From Spirosoma sp. SC4-14 (lineage in GTDB: Bacteria; Bacteroidota; Bacteroidia; Cytophagales; Spirosomataceae), in assembly GCF_037201965.1 (NCBI RefSeq), contig NZ_CP147518.1, positions 6,193,001 through 6,257,000 on the forward strand: a stretch of DNA of 64,000 nucleotides, read 5' to 3'. The translations under genes were made by a program, and so were the position numbers. Of this stretch, positions 17,880 through 27,571 are shown piece by piece. The stretch's first letter is position 1; the number at the start of each line of letters is the position of its first letter. Below the pieces are notes generated by a model. The model made no database searches and was not told where the DNA came from. It saw only the letters and a list, made by a program, of their open reading frames with translations.

Positions 17880-18896
17880 TCAGAGCGACTTTCGCACAAT
17901 AAGCTGAAACGGATTTTCGATGTGTTCAACGCTGGTATTCAGAATCAGTTGGGCTGCCGTCCGACCCATCTGGGCAAAATCGGTCGACATAACCGTAATG
18001 CCTTCCAGCAAAAACTCCTTCAAAGGCGTATCGTTATACGACAAAATACCAACTTCCTGCCCCAGCACGTAGGGAGTTTCCTTAATTTTCTTGATCAACT
18101 CTACCAGGTCTTCCTCCATCAGATTGATATAGGCCTGTTCGGGATAAATAACTTCCTGCTGAATGTTGTTGATAACCCGTGTATTAAAATCATGCTCGTA
18201 GCAGAACTTATAATACCCGTTCAGGATGGCCTTGGGATGATAGGTATAAGACGGAAAAAGAATGCTGAGGGTTTTGTATTTTCTCAGGAGTGGCAGCGCT
18301 TCGGTCAACGCCTGATACATGTCTTTTTCGAAGTTCTGAAACACCGCTGCATACTTCCCCGATACACCTTCCAGAAGCTTATCCAGAATGACCAGTTTAT
18401 GTTTAGGCAGGCTGTTGATTAACTCATTGGCTTTTTCACCCCCTTCATAAAAATGCCCAATAATCACATAATGCGTATGATTGCGAGCCTGCCGCTGGAT
18501 TAAATCACGAAATAGTCTGAAATCGTTGTTGTAGATAAAAAAGTCAATCGCTACACTCGGCCCCAGCAGTTCGACAAACGAATCATAGATGATTTTTTTG
18601 TGAGCACTAAGCTTATTGAACAATAAAAATATTTTAAGATTATGACCAGTCTTCGTGTAGTTGATGTAGTATCCTTTTCCCCGAACTGCTTCTATAATCT
18701 CCTTTTCTTTCAGGAGTTCGTAGGCCCGCTCAATGGTGCCTTTGGCAATATCGAATTCAGCGCATAGCTCATGAATCGACGGTAGCTTATCCCCTGGCAA
18801 TATATCCCGGTTTTCAATCCCCTCAATAATTGAATTGTAAATCTGTTGGTATTTGGGGGTATTCGAATAATCATTGATTTTAATATGCCGTAACAT
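17880..18896 (-). CDS. GntR-type transcriptional regulator with a sugar-binding-like domain
   Basis: A 338-residue regulator from the start MLRHIKINDYSNTPKYQQ; an upstream in-frame start at 18914 is also possible. Residues 1-75 are a GntR winged helix (GDKLPSIHELCAEFDIAKGTIERAYELLKEK). The remainder resembles a LacI/periplasmic-binding fold that would bind a sugar effector. This GntR-plus-LacI arrangement is common beside Bacteroidota sugar loci. It is divergent from susC across a 577-596 bp control region, so it most likely regulates the SusC/SusD pair and perhaps the downstream catabolic block. Operators were not identified with certainty, but direct repeats lie at 19330-19403. The effector is unknown. 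Confidence 0.85.
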   Translation of the reverse strand: MLRHIKINDYSNTPKYQQIYNSIIEGIENRDILPGDKLPSIHELCAEFDIAKGTIERAYELLKEKEIIEAVRGKGYYINYTKTGHNLKIFLLFNKLSAHKKIIYDSFVELLGPSVAIDFFIYNNDFRLFRDLIQRQARNHTHYVIIGHFYEGGEKANELINSLPKHKLVILDKLLEGVSGKYAAVFQNFEKDMYQALTEALPLLRKYKTLSILFPSYTYHPKAILNGYYKFCYEHDFNTRVINNIQQEVIYPEQAYINLMEEDLVELIKKIKETPYVLGQEVGILSYNDTPLKEFLLEGITVMSTDFAQMGRTAAQLILNTSVEHIENPFQLIVRKSL

Positions 18897-18914
18897 ACAA
18901 GTTCGTTTAGACAC

Positions 18915-19492
18915 AAATGCTTATCGAAAGCATAAACCAAGCTGAATCAATTTTTGCTTTACAGCTAAGACAAGGAGTAGTTTTAAGTCAGTTCGCGCTA
19001 TACTCTTTCTTCTATATAAAGTAGCAGCCAGCGAATCCTACTAACATTTTGCTCATTCGTTATTCGATTAAGCGGCTAATGTCTTTTCGGCCGTTGCTAA
19101 CTCACCAATTTCTCTGTTTATGCTACGTTGTTCTGCCCCGCAGCAATTATTCGACAATAAGGGCAAGGGGTTATCTATGTATACTGGAAAATAAATAAAA
19201 CATACTATCTCTTTAATTACACCTCAACTATATTCTTCCGGGAAACAGTAAAAAACGAGTCAAAGGCTTAATCGTGATACGTATAGCTTTTCCTCATTTT
19301 GGGTCGGAAAGAGCTATTTTATAGTAACCTTCTAAGCGTTCTAAGTAAAAAATTTCAAATAAGAAATTCAAATAATTATAAAAGTAGGAAAGTATAGGAA
19401 AGTCTGAGCAAGCACGATTGTAATATTTGGCCATTGTATTGAGCAAAGGAAAGTTGTCCTAATCCTGAGAATCCTATTCTTACATTATTATT
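18915..19492. promoter_or_regulatory. Long control region between the GntR regulator and susC
   Basis: A 578-bp AT-rich gap without a gene. It holds three sets of direct repeats: TTCTAAG at 19330 and 19339 (9-bp step), TTCAAATAA at 19354 and 19367 (13-bp step), and TAGGAAAGT at 19385 and 19395 (10-bp step) with a further AGGAAAGT at 19447. AATATTTG at 19422-19429 is one mismatch from a -7 box for susC. The repeats suggest regulator binding on one face of the helix. Confidence 0.5.
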
Positions 19493-22400
19493 ATGAAAAT
19501 ACTCTATCAGTTGGTCGTGCTAGGTATAGCAACGAGTAGTTACGCGAGCTATGCACAGGAACAAAAGGTAACGAGTCCAAACAGGACCGAGCGCTTCGGC
19601 AAGCAACTTTTTGCCATGAATACCGCTGTGCATCCTAAGCCAGAATTCTCTGCTACGGCAGACATAACCGTGTCTGGTAAAGTTACCGACGACAAAGGAG
19701 AAGGTCTGCCAGGGGTAAGTGTCGTTGTCAAAGGAACCACAAAAGGAACCACAACCAATGAAAATGGGAATTTCCAGTTAGCCGTACCCGATTCGAAAGC
19801 CGTTCTGGTATTTAGTTTTGTAGGCTATCAACGCAAAGAAGTTCCTGTTGGTGGCCAAACGACCGTAAATGTAACCCTGACAGCCGATGATCAGACACTG
19901 AACGAAGTAGTTGTAGTAGGGTATGGTAGCCAGCTCAAAAAAGAAGTTACGGGCGCTGTACAGACGGTTAGCTCACAAGAGATTAAAGACCTGCCTGTTT
20001 CGCAGATCGGTCAGAAACTACAGGGTCGTCTGGCAGGTGTTCAAATCAACCAAACTACCGGTAAACCGGGTCAGGGAATATCGATTCGTATCCGTGGCCA
20101 GGTTTCGGTATCGGCCGGTAGCGACCCGCTTTATGTAATCGATGGGTTCCCCATTACTGGGAATATTGCCCAGCTTAACCCCGACGAAATCGATGATATT
20201 TCGATTCTGAAAGATGCCGCATCGACCTCTCTGTATGGTTCTCGGGCTGCCAACGGGGTTGTGCTGATTACGACCAAAAAAGGAAAACCAGGTCAGACCA
20301 ATGTTAGCTTCACGGCTTACACGGGGCTCCAGAAAGTTCCTATGAGAGGACGGGTGAAAATGCTGGATGCCGTTCAGTTCGCGCAGTTCAAGAAAGAATA
20401 CTATGAAGACATGCTTCAGCCCGTACCGGACATCTTTCAGAACCCCTCGCAGTATGAAGGAAAAAATAATGACTGGTACGATGCCCTGCTCCGCGTAGCC
20501 CCGCTCCAGAGTTATAACCTGACGGTTTCGAACAACACCGAAAAGTCGAACACATCGCTGGTAGCGGGTATCTTCAATCAGGAAGGGGTTGTTATCAACA
20601 ACAAGTACAAACGCTATTCACTGCGGATGAACTCGAACTATAACCTGTCGAAACAAGTAACGGTAGGGTTCAATATTGCGCCATCGTATGTATTCGACAA
20701 CACCCCTCGTACGGATGGTGACCGGGGTACAGGTATTTTGTTCAATGCCCTGCATACCTGGCCAATCATGCCAATTTACGATGCCAATGGCGACCTGACC
20801 AAATACAATCAGCTCCCCGCCAGCACAGGCAACATTTTTGCCTATCCGAACTGGGTACGGGCAGCCAGCGAACTAACCAACGAAACCAAAAACACCAACC
20901 TGCTGGGTAATGCTTACGTTATGTTCCGGCCTATTCAGGGACTGACACTGAAGTCGACGATGAACATCGAGTATATGAACTCGAAGTTCTTCTTCTTCAA
21001 CCCATCAACGGCCACCAGTGCCATCAATGTTCCGATTCCAACAACGGCGGTATCGATCCGGCAAAGCATTGAAAACATATCGTGGCTGAACGAAAACCTG
21101 GCTACATATGCCCGGAGTTTTAACGATCATAACTTTGAGTTGTTAGCCGGTTTTACCAACCAGCAATTCCGTCAGGAGTCTACGCGGATTCAGGCCAATA
21201 CCTACGCCGACGACCGGCTTCCAACCATTCAGGGAGCATTGAATATAGATCGGAGCGGCACTAACACATCGAATGATATAAATCAGTGGGCCTTAACGTC
21301 TTACCTATCCCGGTTGACCTATAATTATAAAGGAAAATACCTGTTCACGGCGGCTGTTCGTGCGGATGGATCGTCGCGTTTCGGCTCCAACAATCGCTGG
21401 GGTACGTTCCCATCGGCTTCGTTAGGCTGGGTGGTGTCAGACGAAAATTTCATGAAAACGCTGCCGCAGGTTTCGTTTGCCAAACTACGTACCAGCTACG
21501 GGGTAATCGGGAACAACAACATTGGTAACTATACGCAGTATGCGCTGGTGAATAATACGACCAATGCTGTGTTTGGGAGCAATGTTGCAACGGGTGCTGT
21601 TGTAACGTCGCTGGCCAACCCAAATCTGGGCTGGGAAACCACCAAGCAGTTCGATATTGGTCTTGATCTGGGTTTGTTCAATGATCGGATTCAGTTCATT
21701 TATGATTTCTATACCAAGCGTACTACTAACCTGTTGTATGCGGTGCAGGTGCCACAGGAGTCAGGCTTTACGAACTTCAACGACAACATTGGTGAGATTA
21801 AATTCTGGGGACACGAGTTCTCGCTAACCACCAAAAACACCGTTGGTAAACTGAAGTGGACCACCAATGCCAACATCTCGTTCAACCGCAACATGGTAAT
21901 GTCGCTGGCACCGGGCATCGACCGCGTGTATGGTTCGTTCCACATTACGCAGGTAGGGCATCCATTTGGTCAGTTCTATGGCTTAGTAAAGCAGGGGTAC
22001 TATACGAGTGCTGAAGACCTTAGATCATCGCCCATCATTCCAGGTCGTTCGGCCATCGGAACTATTAAAATGAAAGATGTGAATGGCGATGGTGTGATTA
22101 CCTACGGGGGCGATTCTGACGACCGGACCATTATTGGCAGCCCCTTCCCAAAATTCACCTACGGGATCACCAACGACCTGAAATACGGCAACTTCGATTT
22201 CTCGATCACGGGTTCGGGTTCATACGGCAACCAATTGTGGGTTCGCCACCTCTATAGCACCGCCAACCTCGACGGCGTGTTCAACATGGTTGCGGGCGTA
22301 AAAGATCGGTTCCGGGTTCAGAATGCGCTTGTTGTTAACAATGGGGTTACATCCAGCGTAGCAACGAATGTGATTACGCCGGGAGCTGGCATGTTTGGCG

Positions 22401-22723
22401 CGACCAACAATGGTGGTAACTATACCGGTATCGAACGCGACTGGAACAGTACTCAGTTTCTGGCCGATGCCTCCTTCTTTACAATCAAAAACATAACGCT
22501 GGGCTATAACATCGGAGCTGTCAATAAACTCTTCAAATCGGCTCGGGTCTATCTTTCGGCGCAGCAGGTATACATTTTCACCAAATACTGGGGTGGACCA
22601 AACCCGGAAACCAGCGCCCAGAGTAATGGTAACGGCGACGGCGGTAACCTGAGCCAGGGCGTTGATTTTTCGAGCTATCCTGTTCCACGCACCTACACCG
22701 TTGGTGTTAACCTGAACTTCTAA
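19493..22723 (+). CDS. SusC/RagA-family TonB-dependent outer-membrane transporter (1)
   Basis: A 1076-residue SusC-type transporter. A signal peptide ends near residue 21, a carboxypeptidase-regulatory-like domain covers about 58-132, and the TonB-box-like LNEVVVVGYG lies at 136-145. A plug domain (about 150-260, with DPLYVIDGFP and LYGSRAANGVVLITTKKG) and a 22-strand barrel ending in aromatic NLNF follow. With the SusD lipoprotein it would form the lidded pore that brings oligosaccharides or other bulky ligands across the outer membrane, driven by TonB. It lacks the secretin/TonB N-terminal domain of FecA-like members, so it should not signal to an anti-sigma factor. Regulation is probably through the divergent GntR protein. 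Confidence 0.96.
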   Translation: MKILYQLVVLGIATSSYASYAQEQKVTSPNRTERFGKQLFAMNTAVHPKPEFSATADITVSGKVTDDKGEGLPGVSVVVKGTTKGTTTNENGNFQLAVPDSKAVLVFSFVGYQRKEVPVGGQTTVNVTLTADDQTLNEVVVVGYGSQLKKEVTGAVQTVSSQEIKDLPVSQIGQKLQGRLAGVQINQTTGKPGQGISIRIRGQVSVSAGSDPLYVIDGFPITGNIAQLNPDEIDDISILKDAASTSLYGSRAANGVVLITTKKGKPGQTNVSFTAYTGLQKVPMRGRVKMLDAVQFAQFKKEYYEDMLQPVPDIFQNPSQYEGKNNDWYDALLRVAPLQSYNLTVSNNTEKSNTSLVAGIFNQEGVVINNKYKRYSLRMNSNYNLSKQVTVGFNIAPSYVFDNTPRTDGDRGTGILFNALHTWPIMPIYDANGDLTKYNQLPASTGNIFAYPNWVRAASELTNETKNTNLLGNAYVMFRPIQGLTLKSTMNIEYMNSKFFFFNPSTATSAINVPIPTTAVSIRQSIENISWLNENLATYARSFNDHNFELLAGFTNQQFRQESTRIQANTYADDRLPTIQGALNIDRSGTNTSNDINQWALTSYLSRLTYNYKGKYLFTAAVRADGSSRFGSNNRWGTFPSASLGWVVSDENFMKTLPQVSFAKLRTSYGVIGNNNIGNYTQYALVNNTTNAVFGSNVATGAVVTSLANPNLGWETTKQFDIGLDLGLFNDRIQFIYDFYTKRTTNLLYAVQVPQESGFTNFNDNIGEIKFWGHEFSLTTKNTVGKLKWTTNANISFNRNMVMSLAPGIDRVYGSFHITQVGHPFGQFYGLVKQGYYTSAEDLRSSPIIPGRSAIGTIKMKDVNGDGVITYGGDSDDRTIIGSPFPKFTYGITNDLKYGNFDFSITGSGSYGNQLWVRHLYSTANLDGVFNMVAGVKDRFRVQNALVVNNGVTSSVATNVITPGAGMFGATNNGGNYTGIERDWNSTQFLADASFFTIKNITLGYNIGAVNKLFKSARVYLSAQQVYIFTKYWGGPNPETSAQSNGNGDGGNLSQGVDFSSYPVPRTYTVGVNLNF

Positions 22724-22727
22724 CGAC

Positions 22728-22774
22728 ATTGGTCATTCGTCATCGGCAATTAGAAATAATCGCTGATCACCAAT
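22728..22774. repeat. Imperfect inverted repeat in the susC-susD gap
   Basis: ATTGGT (22728-22733) pairs with ACCAAT (22769-22774), with further broken pairing inside. It contains GTCATTCGTCAT (22732-22743), the same word as in the tamB-tsaD gap at 6447-6459. Such a stem could set the SusC:SusD ratio by protecting or terminating the message; that is inference. Confidence 0.4.
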
Positions 22775-22792
22775 CCTAAAACCTTGTTTCTG

Positions 22793-24310
22793 ATGAAAAC
22801 AAAACATATAGCAGCCGGCTTATTGGCCATTGTACTAACTGGCTGTACAAAAGATTTCCTGACTGTAGTGCCCGAAACTGCATTAAGTTCGGCTACATTC
22901 TTCAAAACGCAGGCCGATTTCCAGCAGGCTGTCAATGGAGCCTATGTGCAGCTCCGGGCACTTTATAACGAACGGGAATGGGTATTGGAGGAAATGCACT
23001 CCGACAATACTTATTATGCCCGGAATACCCTGTATGGTGCGGTTGATGCCACGGAAAACGTAGCTGATTTCGCCGTTCCAACCGCCAATGGCGTTACGGC
23101 AAATGATAACGTGCTGAATGCCTACCGCTATAATTACGTAACGATCGCACGGGCTAATCAGATATTAGCCTCAATCGACGCGCCCGGCATAACGTTCACT
23201 AGCGATGCGGTGAAAAATAACCTGAAAGGGCAGGCCCAGTTTCTTAGAGCGCTTTCCTATTTCGATCTGGTTCGGTTGTTTGGTAAAGTTCCGCTGCATT
23301 TAACGCCTACCACAAGTCGCGAAGATGCCGCATTGCCACTCTCTTCTACCGAGGAAATCTATGCGCAGATTGAAAAGGATGCTACCGCTGCCAGCACTAA
23401 CCTGCTCAATAAAGCCACTCAGGAAGCGGGCCGGGCAACATCGGGAGCGGCCAAAACACTGCTGGCCAATTTATATATCACCCAGAAAAAATGGGCGCAG
23501 GCCGAAGCACTCATGAAAGATGTGGTCACAAATGACACCTACAAACTGATGCCCGATTATAACGACGCGTTCTCCTATACATCGACCAATAAGAACAATG
23601 CAGAGTCGGTATTTGAGATTCAGTATATGGAAGGGTCGGCCGGTTACAACGGTAACCAGATTTACCGGTTCCTGCCCTCGCCTATTACGGCGGCCGAGAT
23701 TGCGCCAATTACGGGAACCACTAACCCACAGCCCACCTCACAGGAAAGCAACAACATCCCAACACCGGATATTATTGCGGCCTATGAACCCGGCGACAAG
23801 CGGAAAGACATTTCCATTGGCTACGTTACGTTGAGCACCAGCTTACGGGAAAACAAGGTGTATCCGTATATTAAAAAATACGCCCGCACACACACGCTAC
23901 ATAACAACACAGGACAGAACTGGCCGGTTTATCGTTACGCCGAAGTACTGCTGTTTCTGGCCGAAGCGCTGAACGAACAGGGCAAAACGGGCGAAGCCGC
24001 TACGTATATCAATCAGGTGCGGGCGCGCGCTGGGTTGGCAGCCACAACGGCCACATCGCAGGCCGATATGCGCGAAGCCATCTTCAAAGAACGTCGGGTT
24101 GAACTGGCTTTCGAGAACAAACGCTGGTTCGACCTGACCCGAACGGGCCGGGTGAAGGAAATTATCGGTGCCTATGGGGCCCGTGTGAAGGCTAATCCTG
24201 CCGCCTACTATTTCCCGGCTGGCGCTGTTCCGCCACCAAACGCATTTACGGTTCTGGACGACTACTATGGTTTGCCAGCCGTAGAATCGGCATTAACACC
24301 CAACTTCTAA
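22793..24310 (+). CDS. SusD/RagB-family outer-membrane substrate-binding lipoprotein (1)
   Basis: A 505-residue lipoprotein. The start is taken at the ATG giving MKTKHIAAGLL, because it places the lipobox LTGC (C18) correctly; the in-frame TTG at 22784 is less likely. SusD landmarks are present: TKDFLTVVPETALSSATFF after the lipid anchor, TPR-like helices (GQAQFLRALSYFDLVRLFGKVPL), and the C-terminal RAGLAATTATSQADMREAIFKERRVELAFENKRWFDLTR region, which is the RagB/SusD family signature. It caps the SusC pore and binds glycan. It follows susC by 69 bp and is closed by a terminator, so susCD may form its own transcript. Confidence 0.95.
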   Translation: MKTKHIAAGLLAIVLTGCTKDFLTVVPETALSSATFFKTQADFQQAVNGAYVQLRALYNEREWVLEEMHSDNTYYARNTLYGAVDATENVADFAVPTANGVTANDNVLNAYRYNYVTIARANQILASIDAPGITFTSDAVKNNLKGQAQFLRALSYFDLVRLFGKVPLHLTPTTSREDAALPLSSTEEIYAQIEKDATAASTNLLNKATQEAGRATSGAAKTLLANLYITQKKWAQAEALMKDVVTNDTYKLMPDYNDAFSYTSTNKNNAESVFEIQYMEGSAGYNGNQIYRFLPSPITAAEIAPITGTTNPQPTSQESNNIPTPDIIAAYEPGDKRKDISIGYVTLSTSLRENKVYPYIKKYARTHTLHNNTGQNWPVYRYAEVLLFLAEALNEQGKTGEAATYINQVRARAGLAATTATSQADMREAIFKERRVELAFENKRWFDLTRTGRVKEIIGAYGARVKANPAAYYFPAGAVPPPNAFTVLDDYYGLPAVESALTPNF

Positions 24311-24331
24311 TCCAAAAACCCTCTCAATCCT

Positions 24332-24379
24332 AGTGCCGGGTCTGGGCCATTAACCCGGTTTGGCCCGGCACTTTTTTTA
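24332..24379 (+). terminator. Rho-independent terminator after susD
   Basis: AGTGCCGGG (24332-24340) pairs with CCCGGCACT (24364-24372), and inner GGG/CCC pairs extend the stem. A run of seven T follows. It ends the susCD unit before the catabolic genes. Confidence 0.85.
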
Positions 24380-24818
24380 TTTCCTATTTATCCGCTGTTC
24401 ACATTACTTGTTAAAGCCTGTTCGTCAATGGAAAACCACACGATCCCGTTCTGCACTGCTGGCTTTATCGGAGTTGCCTTCCCATTAGCATCGACACCGC
24501 TATTGGTGCCGAACAAATGGGCTACCATTTTACAGATTGTACACCTGCCGAACACTCGTCAACATCAGGCATTTAGTCTATCCAACTATTTCTTTCTTCC
24601 CTTTATTAAACTAATAACGGTCCAATATAAGCCAGCGCCATCATCTGTTGCCAGACGGGTATCGAAGCGCACGAATTTCATGTACATAACCGCTTAATCA
24701 GTAGAATATGCCAGGTGTTCGTCTCTTAGTAACCGAATACAACCATAAACATGATACAGGTTGAGCAGAAACAGGTAACTGTCGAACTCATTCCTTAAAC
24801 TTTAGCTCATTAATAACC
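24380..24818. other. Non-coding gap between susCD and the catabolic block
   Basis: About 440 bp without a convincing gene. An 89-codon plus-strand frame (24428-24697) has no family resemblance and odd composition. A 31-codon minus-strand frame (24586-24681) beginning MKFVRFDTRLATDDG may be the relic of an enzyme start, but it is too short to name. The stretch should hold the promoter of the dehydrogenase gene at 24819; I found no consensus box that I trust. Confidence 0.4.
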
Positions 24819-27494
24819 ATGTCATCTCGATTCAACGTCGCTAAACTTGGGTTAGCAGTTTCTGCCCTCGTGCTGGTCGGAGCATCCTGGGTAACCTTAC
24901 GCTACCCGGAAAACGACAAACAGGGCGCCGAAAACCCTAAAGTAGAAAAGCTTAAACTTCAACCTGGGTTTAAAGCCGAACACCTCTACAGCCCTTCCGA
25001 AAACAAGCAGGGTTCGTGGGTGGCCATGACCTTCGACGATAAAGGCCGTATGATTGTGTCGGATCAGTACGGATCGCTATACCGGCTAAAAATTCCGGCC
25101 ATTGGCTCCGGTTCTACCAATCCTACCATCGAAAAACTCGTTATTGCCAAAGACACCAGCGTCGGTATGGGCTACGCTCATGGGTTGCTGTATGCTTTCA
25201 ATAGCCTGTATGTGATGGTGAACAACCGCCCCAATAAACAGTTTCCCAAGCCTAGCGGTCTGTACCGCTTACAGGATACCGACGGCGACGATCATTTCGA
25301 TAAAGTGACCATGCTGCGCGAACTGAAAGGAGAAGGCGAACACGGCCCGCATAGCATTGTACTCTCCCCTGACAAGAAATCGCTTTACGTATGCGCCGGT
25401 AACCATACCGACGTTCCAAAAATGGATGCCTACCGGCTTCCGTCAAACTGGCAGGAAGACAACCTGTTTCCGCTGATCAAAGATCCTCGTGGCCATGCTA
25501 ACGACCGAATGGCACCCGGTGGTTGGATTGCCAAGGTAGATCCGGAAGGAAAGCGCTGGGAGTTGATGGGAGCTGGTTTCCGAAATGAATTCGACATTGC
25601 CTTCAACGAAGCCGGAGATATTTTCACCTACGATTCGGACATGGAATGGGATTTTGGTCTGCCCTGGTACCGTCCAACCCGCATTTGTCATGTTCCGAGC
25701 GGGGCCGAATTTGGCTGGCGTACAGGCGACAGCAAGTGGTTGCCCGCCAATCCGGATAACCTTCCTCCGGTGCTGAACATCGGGCAAGGGTCGCCAACCA
25801 ATGTGCTCTACGGCCAGAACGCGAAATTCCCTCTCAAATACCGGCAGTCGCTTTATGCTTTCGACTGGAGCTTTGGGATCATTTATGCCATCCACATGAA
25901 ACCCAAAGGCGCCAGCTACGAAGGCACACGGGAAGAGTTTATTTCGGGAACGCCACTGGCTCTCACCGATGGGGCAATTGGTCCCGATGGTGCGCTGTAC
26001 TTCCTGACGGGTGGTCGTCGGCTTGAGTCGGATCTATACCGAGTCTATTATAACGGTTCTGAGTCAACAGCGCCGATCACACCGGTTATTACGGCTGAGC
26101 ACAAGCTGCGCACCGATCTCGAAAAATACCACGAAGGTGCAAACCCGGCCGCTATTGCAGCCGCCTGGCCGCACCTGAACCACCCCGACCGCTTTGTTCG
26201 CTATGCCGCTCGTATTGCAGTGGAACATCAGCCCGTAGCACAATGGCAGGAAAAAGCACTGGCCGAAACCGATCCGCAACGTGCTACCCAGGCCATCATT
26301 GCACTGGCTCGCCAGGGTAGTGCCGACCTCAAAAGCAAGGCACTCGCAACCCTGATGAAAATTAACTACGATCAGTTGCCCGAGTCGCAACAGTTTGATA
26401 TGACTCGGGCTTTCGAACTGATTTTCCTGCGTATGGGCGCTCCCGATGCGGCCGATAAAGCCAAAGTGGTTGCCTATCTGAACCCCCATTATCCGGCAAA
26501 AACTGCCCTGTTGAACCGTGGACTCAGCAAAGTGTTGATTTATCTGGAAGCTCCGGGTGTGGTTAACAAAACGCTGACGCTAATGGATATGAAAGATGAG
26601 CCCGGCAGCAAAAACCTGGGTCTGGAAACCAGCACAGCCTCGTCGGATCTGATTCTGCGGAACCCCCAGTATGGGATGGATATTGCCAAAATGCTGGCCA
26701 AAGTACCACCTCTCCAGCAAACCTATTATGCCGTTGCGCTGAGCCGCGCCGAATCGGGCTGGACTCCAGAACTCCGCACCAAATACTTCACTTGGTTTGG
26801 CAATGCCTTCAAATTTGAAGGTGGCCGCAGCTACGTCGGGTTCATCGACCGGGCTCGCAAACTGGCACTGGCCCATGTTCCGAAAGATCAGTTCGAGAAA
26901 TTCAACAAAATGTCGGGTGCCGATATTCTGACCAGTTCAGGTAACGACATCGTAACCAGCGATTATTCGCCCAAAGGACCAGGCCGTCGCTGGACGATCG
27001 ATAATGCGCTGGCCGTTGTTGATAGTGGGCTGACAAACCGCAACTTCGACACGGGCAAAAAAATCTACGCAGCCATTCTGTGTAGCCGCTGCCACTCGAT
27101 GCAAGGCTCCGGTGGCGACATTGGCCCCGACCTGACGCAGCTTGGCACGCGCTTCTCCAATAAAGACATTCTGGAAGCGATTATTGAGCCCAGCAAAACC
27201 GTTTCAGACCAGTATGCATCAACGGTCTATATTCTGAAAAATGGTCAGTCCGTTGTAGGTCGTCAAGTCAACGAAGACAAACTCAACTACGTGATTTCGC
27301 AGAACCCGTTTGCTCCTGATCAAGTCCGTAAGATTCCGAAGAAAGATGTGACGGCAAAACGGTATTCACCCGATTCGATCATGTACCCTGGCCTAATCAA
27401 TAGCCTGAATCCGAACGAATTGCGCGACCTTATGGCCTACCTGAAATCGGGTGGCAATCAGAATAACGACGTATATAAAGCGGGTGGTAAATAA
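24819..27494 (+). CDS. Membrane-bound sugar-type dehydrogenase fused to cytochrome c
   Basis: An 891-residue exported protein. An N-terminal hydrophobic anchor (about 8-26) is followed by a six-bladed propeller of the L-sorbosone/GSDH-like type (about 45-420; GMGYAHGLLYAFNSLYVMVN, GEHGPHSIVLSPDKKSLYVCAGNH, GFRNEFDIAFNEAGDIFTYDSDMEWD). A helical HEAT-like region (430-700) comes next, then a C-terminal heme domain with CSRCHS (C755, C758, H759). This is the architecture of the putative membrane-bound dehydrogenase plus CxxCH heme-binding family (TIGR02604 and TIGR02603). It probably oxidises a sugar or polyol in the periplasm and feeds electrons to the respiratory chain. As first gene of the catabolic block it suggests that oxidation is an early step. 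The true substrate is unknown. Confidence 0.85.
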   Translation: MSSRFNVAKLGLAVSALVLVGASWVTLRYPENDKQGAENPKVEKLKLQPGFKAEHLYSPSENKQGSWVAMTFDDKGRMIVSDQYGSLYRLKIPAIGSGSTNPTIEKLVIAKDTSVGMGYAHGLLYAFNSLYVMVNNRPNKQFPKPSGLYRLQDTDGDDHFDKVTMLRELKGEGEHGPHSIVLSPDKKSLYVCAGNHTDVPKMDAYRLPSNWQEDNLFPLIKDPRGHANDRMAPGGWIAKVDPEGKRWELMGAGFRNEFDIAFNEAGDIFTYDSDMEWDFGLPWYRPTRICHVPSGAEFGWRTGDSKWLPANPDNLPPVLNIGQGSPTNVLYGQNAKFPLKYRQSLYAFDWSFGIIYAIHMKPKGASYEGTREEFISGTPLALTDGAIGPDGALYFLTGGRRLESDLYRVYYNGSESTAPITPVITAEHKLRTDLEKYHEGANPAAIAAAWPHLNHPDRFVRYAARIAVEHQPVAQWQEKALAETDPQRATQAIIALARQGSADLKSKALATLMKINYDQLPESQQFDMTRAFELIFLRMGAPDAADKAKVVAYLNPHYPAKTALLNRGLSKVLIYLEAPGVVNKTLTLMDMKDEPGSKNLGLETSTASSDLILRNPQYGMDIAKMLAKVPPLQQTYYAVALSRAESGWTPELRTKYFTWFGNAFKFEGGRSYVGFIDRARKLALAHVPKDQFEKFNKMSGADILTSSGNDIVTSDYSPKGPGRRWTIDNALAVVDSGLTNRNFDTGKKIYAAILCSRCHSMQGSGGDIGPDLTQLGTRFSNKDILEAIIEPSKTVSDQYASTVYILKNGQSVVGRQVNEDKLNYVISQNPFAPDQVRKIPKKDVTAKRYSPDSIMYPGLINSLNPNELRDLMAYLKSGGNQNNDVYKAGGK

Positions 27495-27518
27495 TTAGTC
27501 ATTGGCTTCAGTATAAAC

Positions 27519-27551
27519 AGACCTAAAAGGTTTTAAAAACCTTTTAGGTCT
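27519..27551. repeat. Perfect 16-bp palindrome between two catabolic genes
   Basis: AGACCTAAAAGGTTTT (27519-27534), one A, and its exact complement AAAACCTTTTAGGTCT (27536-27551). It lies 24 bp past the dehydrogenase stop and 20 bp before the DUF1080 gene. The one-base spacer means an RNA hairpin would open at the tip, giving about 14 stacked pairs. It may be an attenuating terminator or an mRNA-stabilising stem. Confidence 0.75.
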
Positions 27552-27571
27552 TACGTCCAAACAGAACTAAG

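Noticed and set aside
24428-24697. 89-codon frame between susD and the dehydrogenase gene
   Set aside because: Composition is unlike the neighbouring genes, no motif is seen, and it is free-standing in a terminator-promoter gap.
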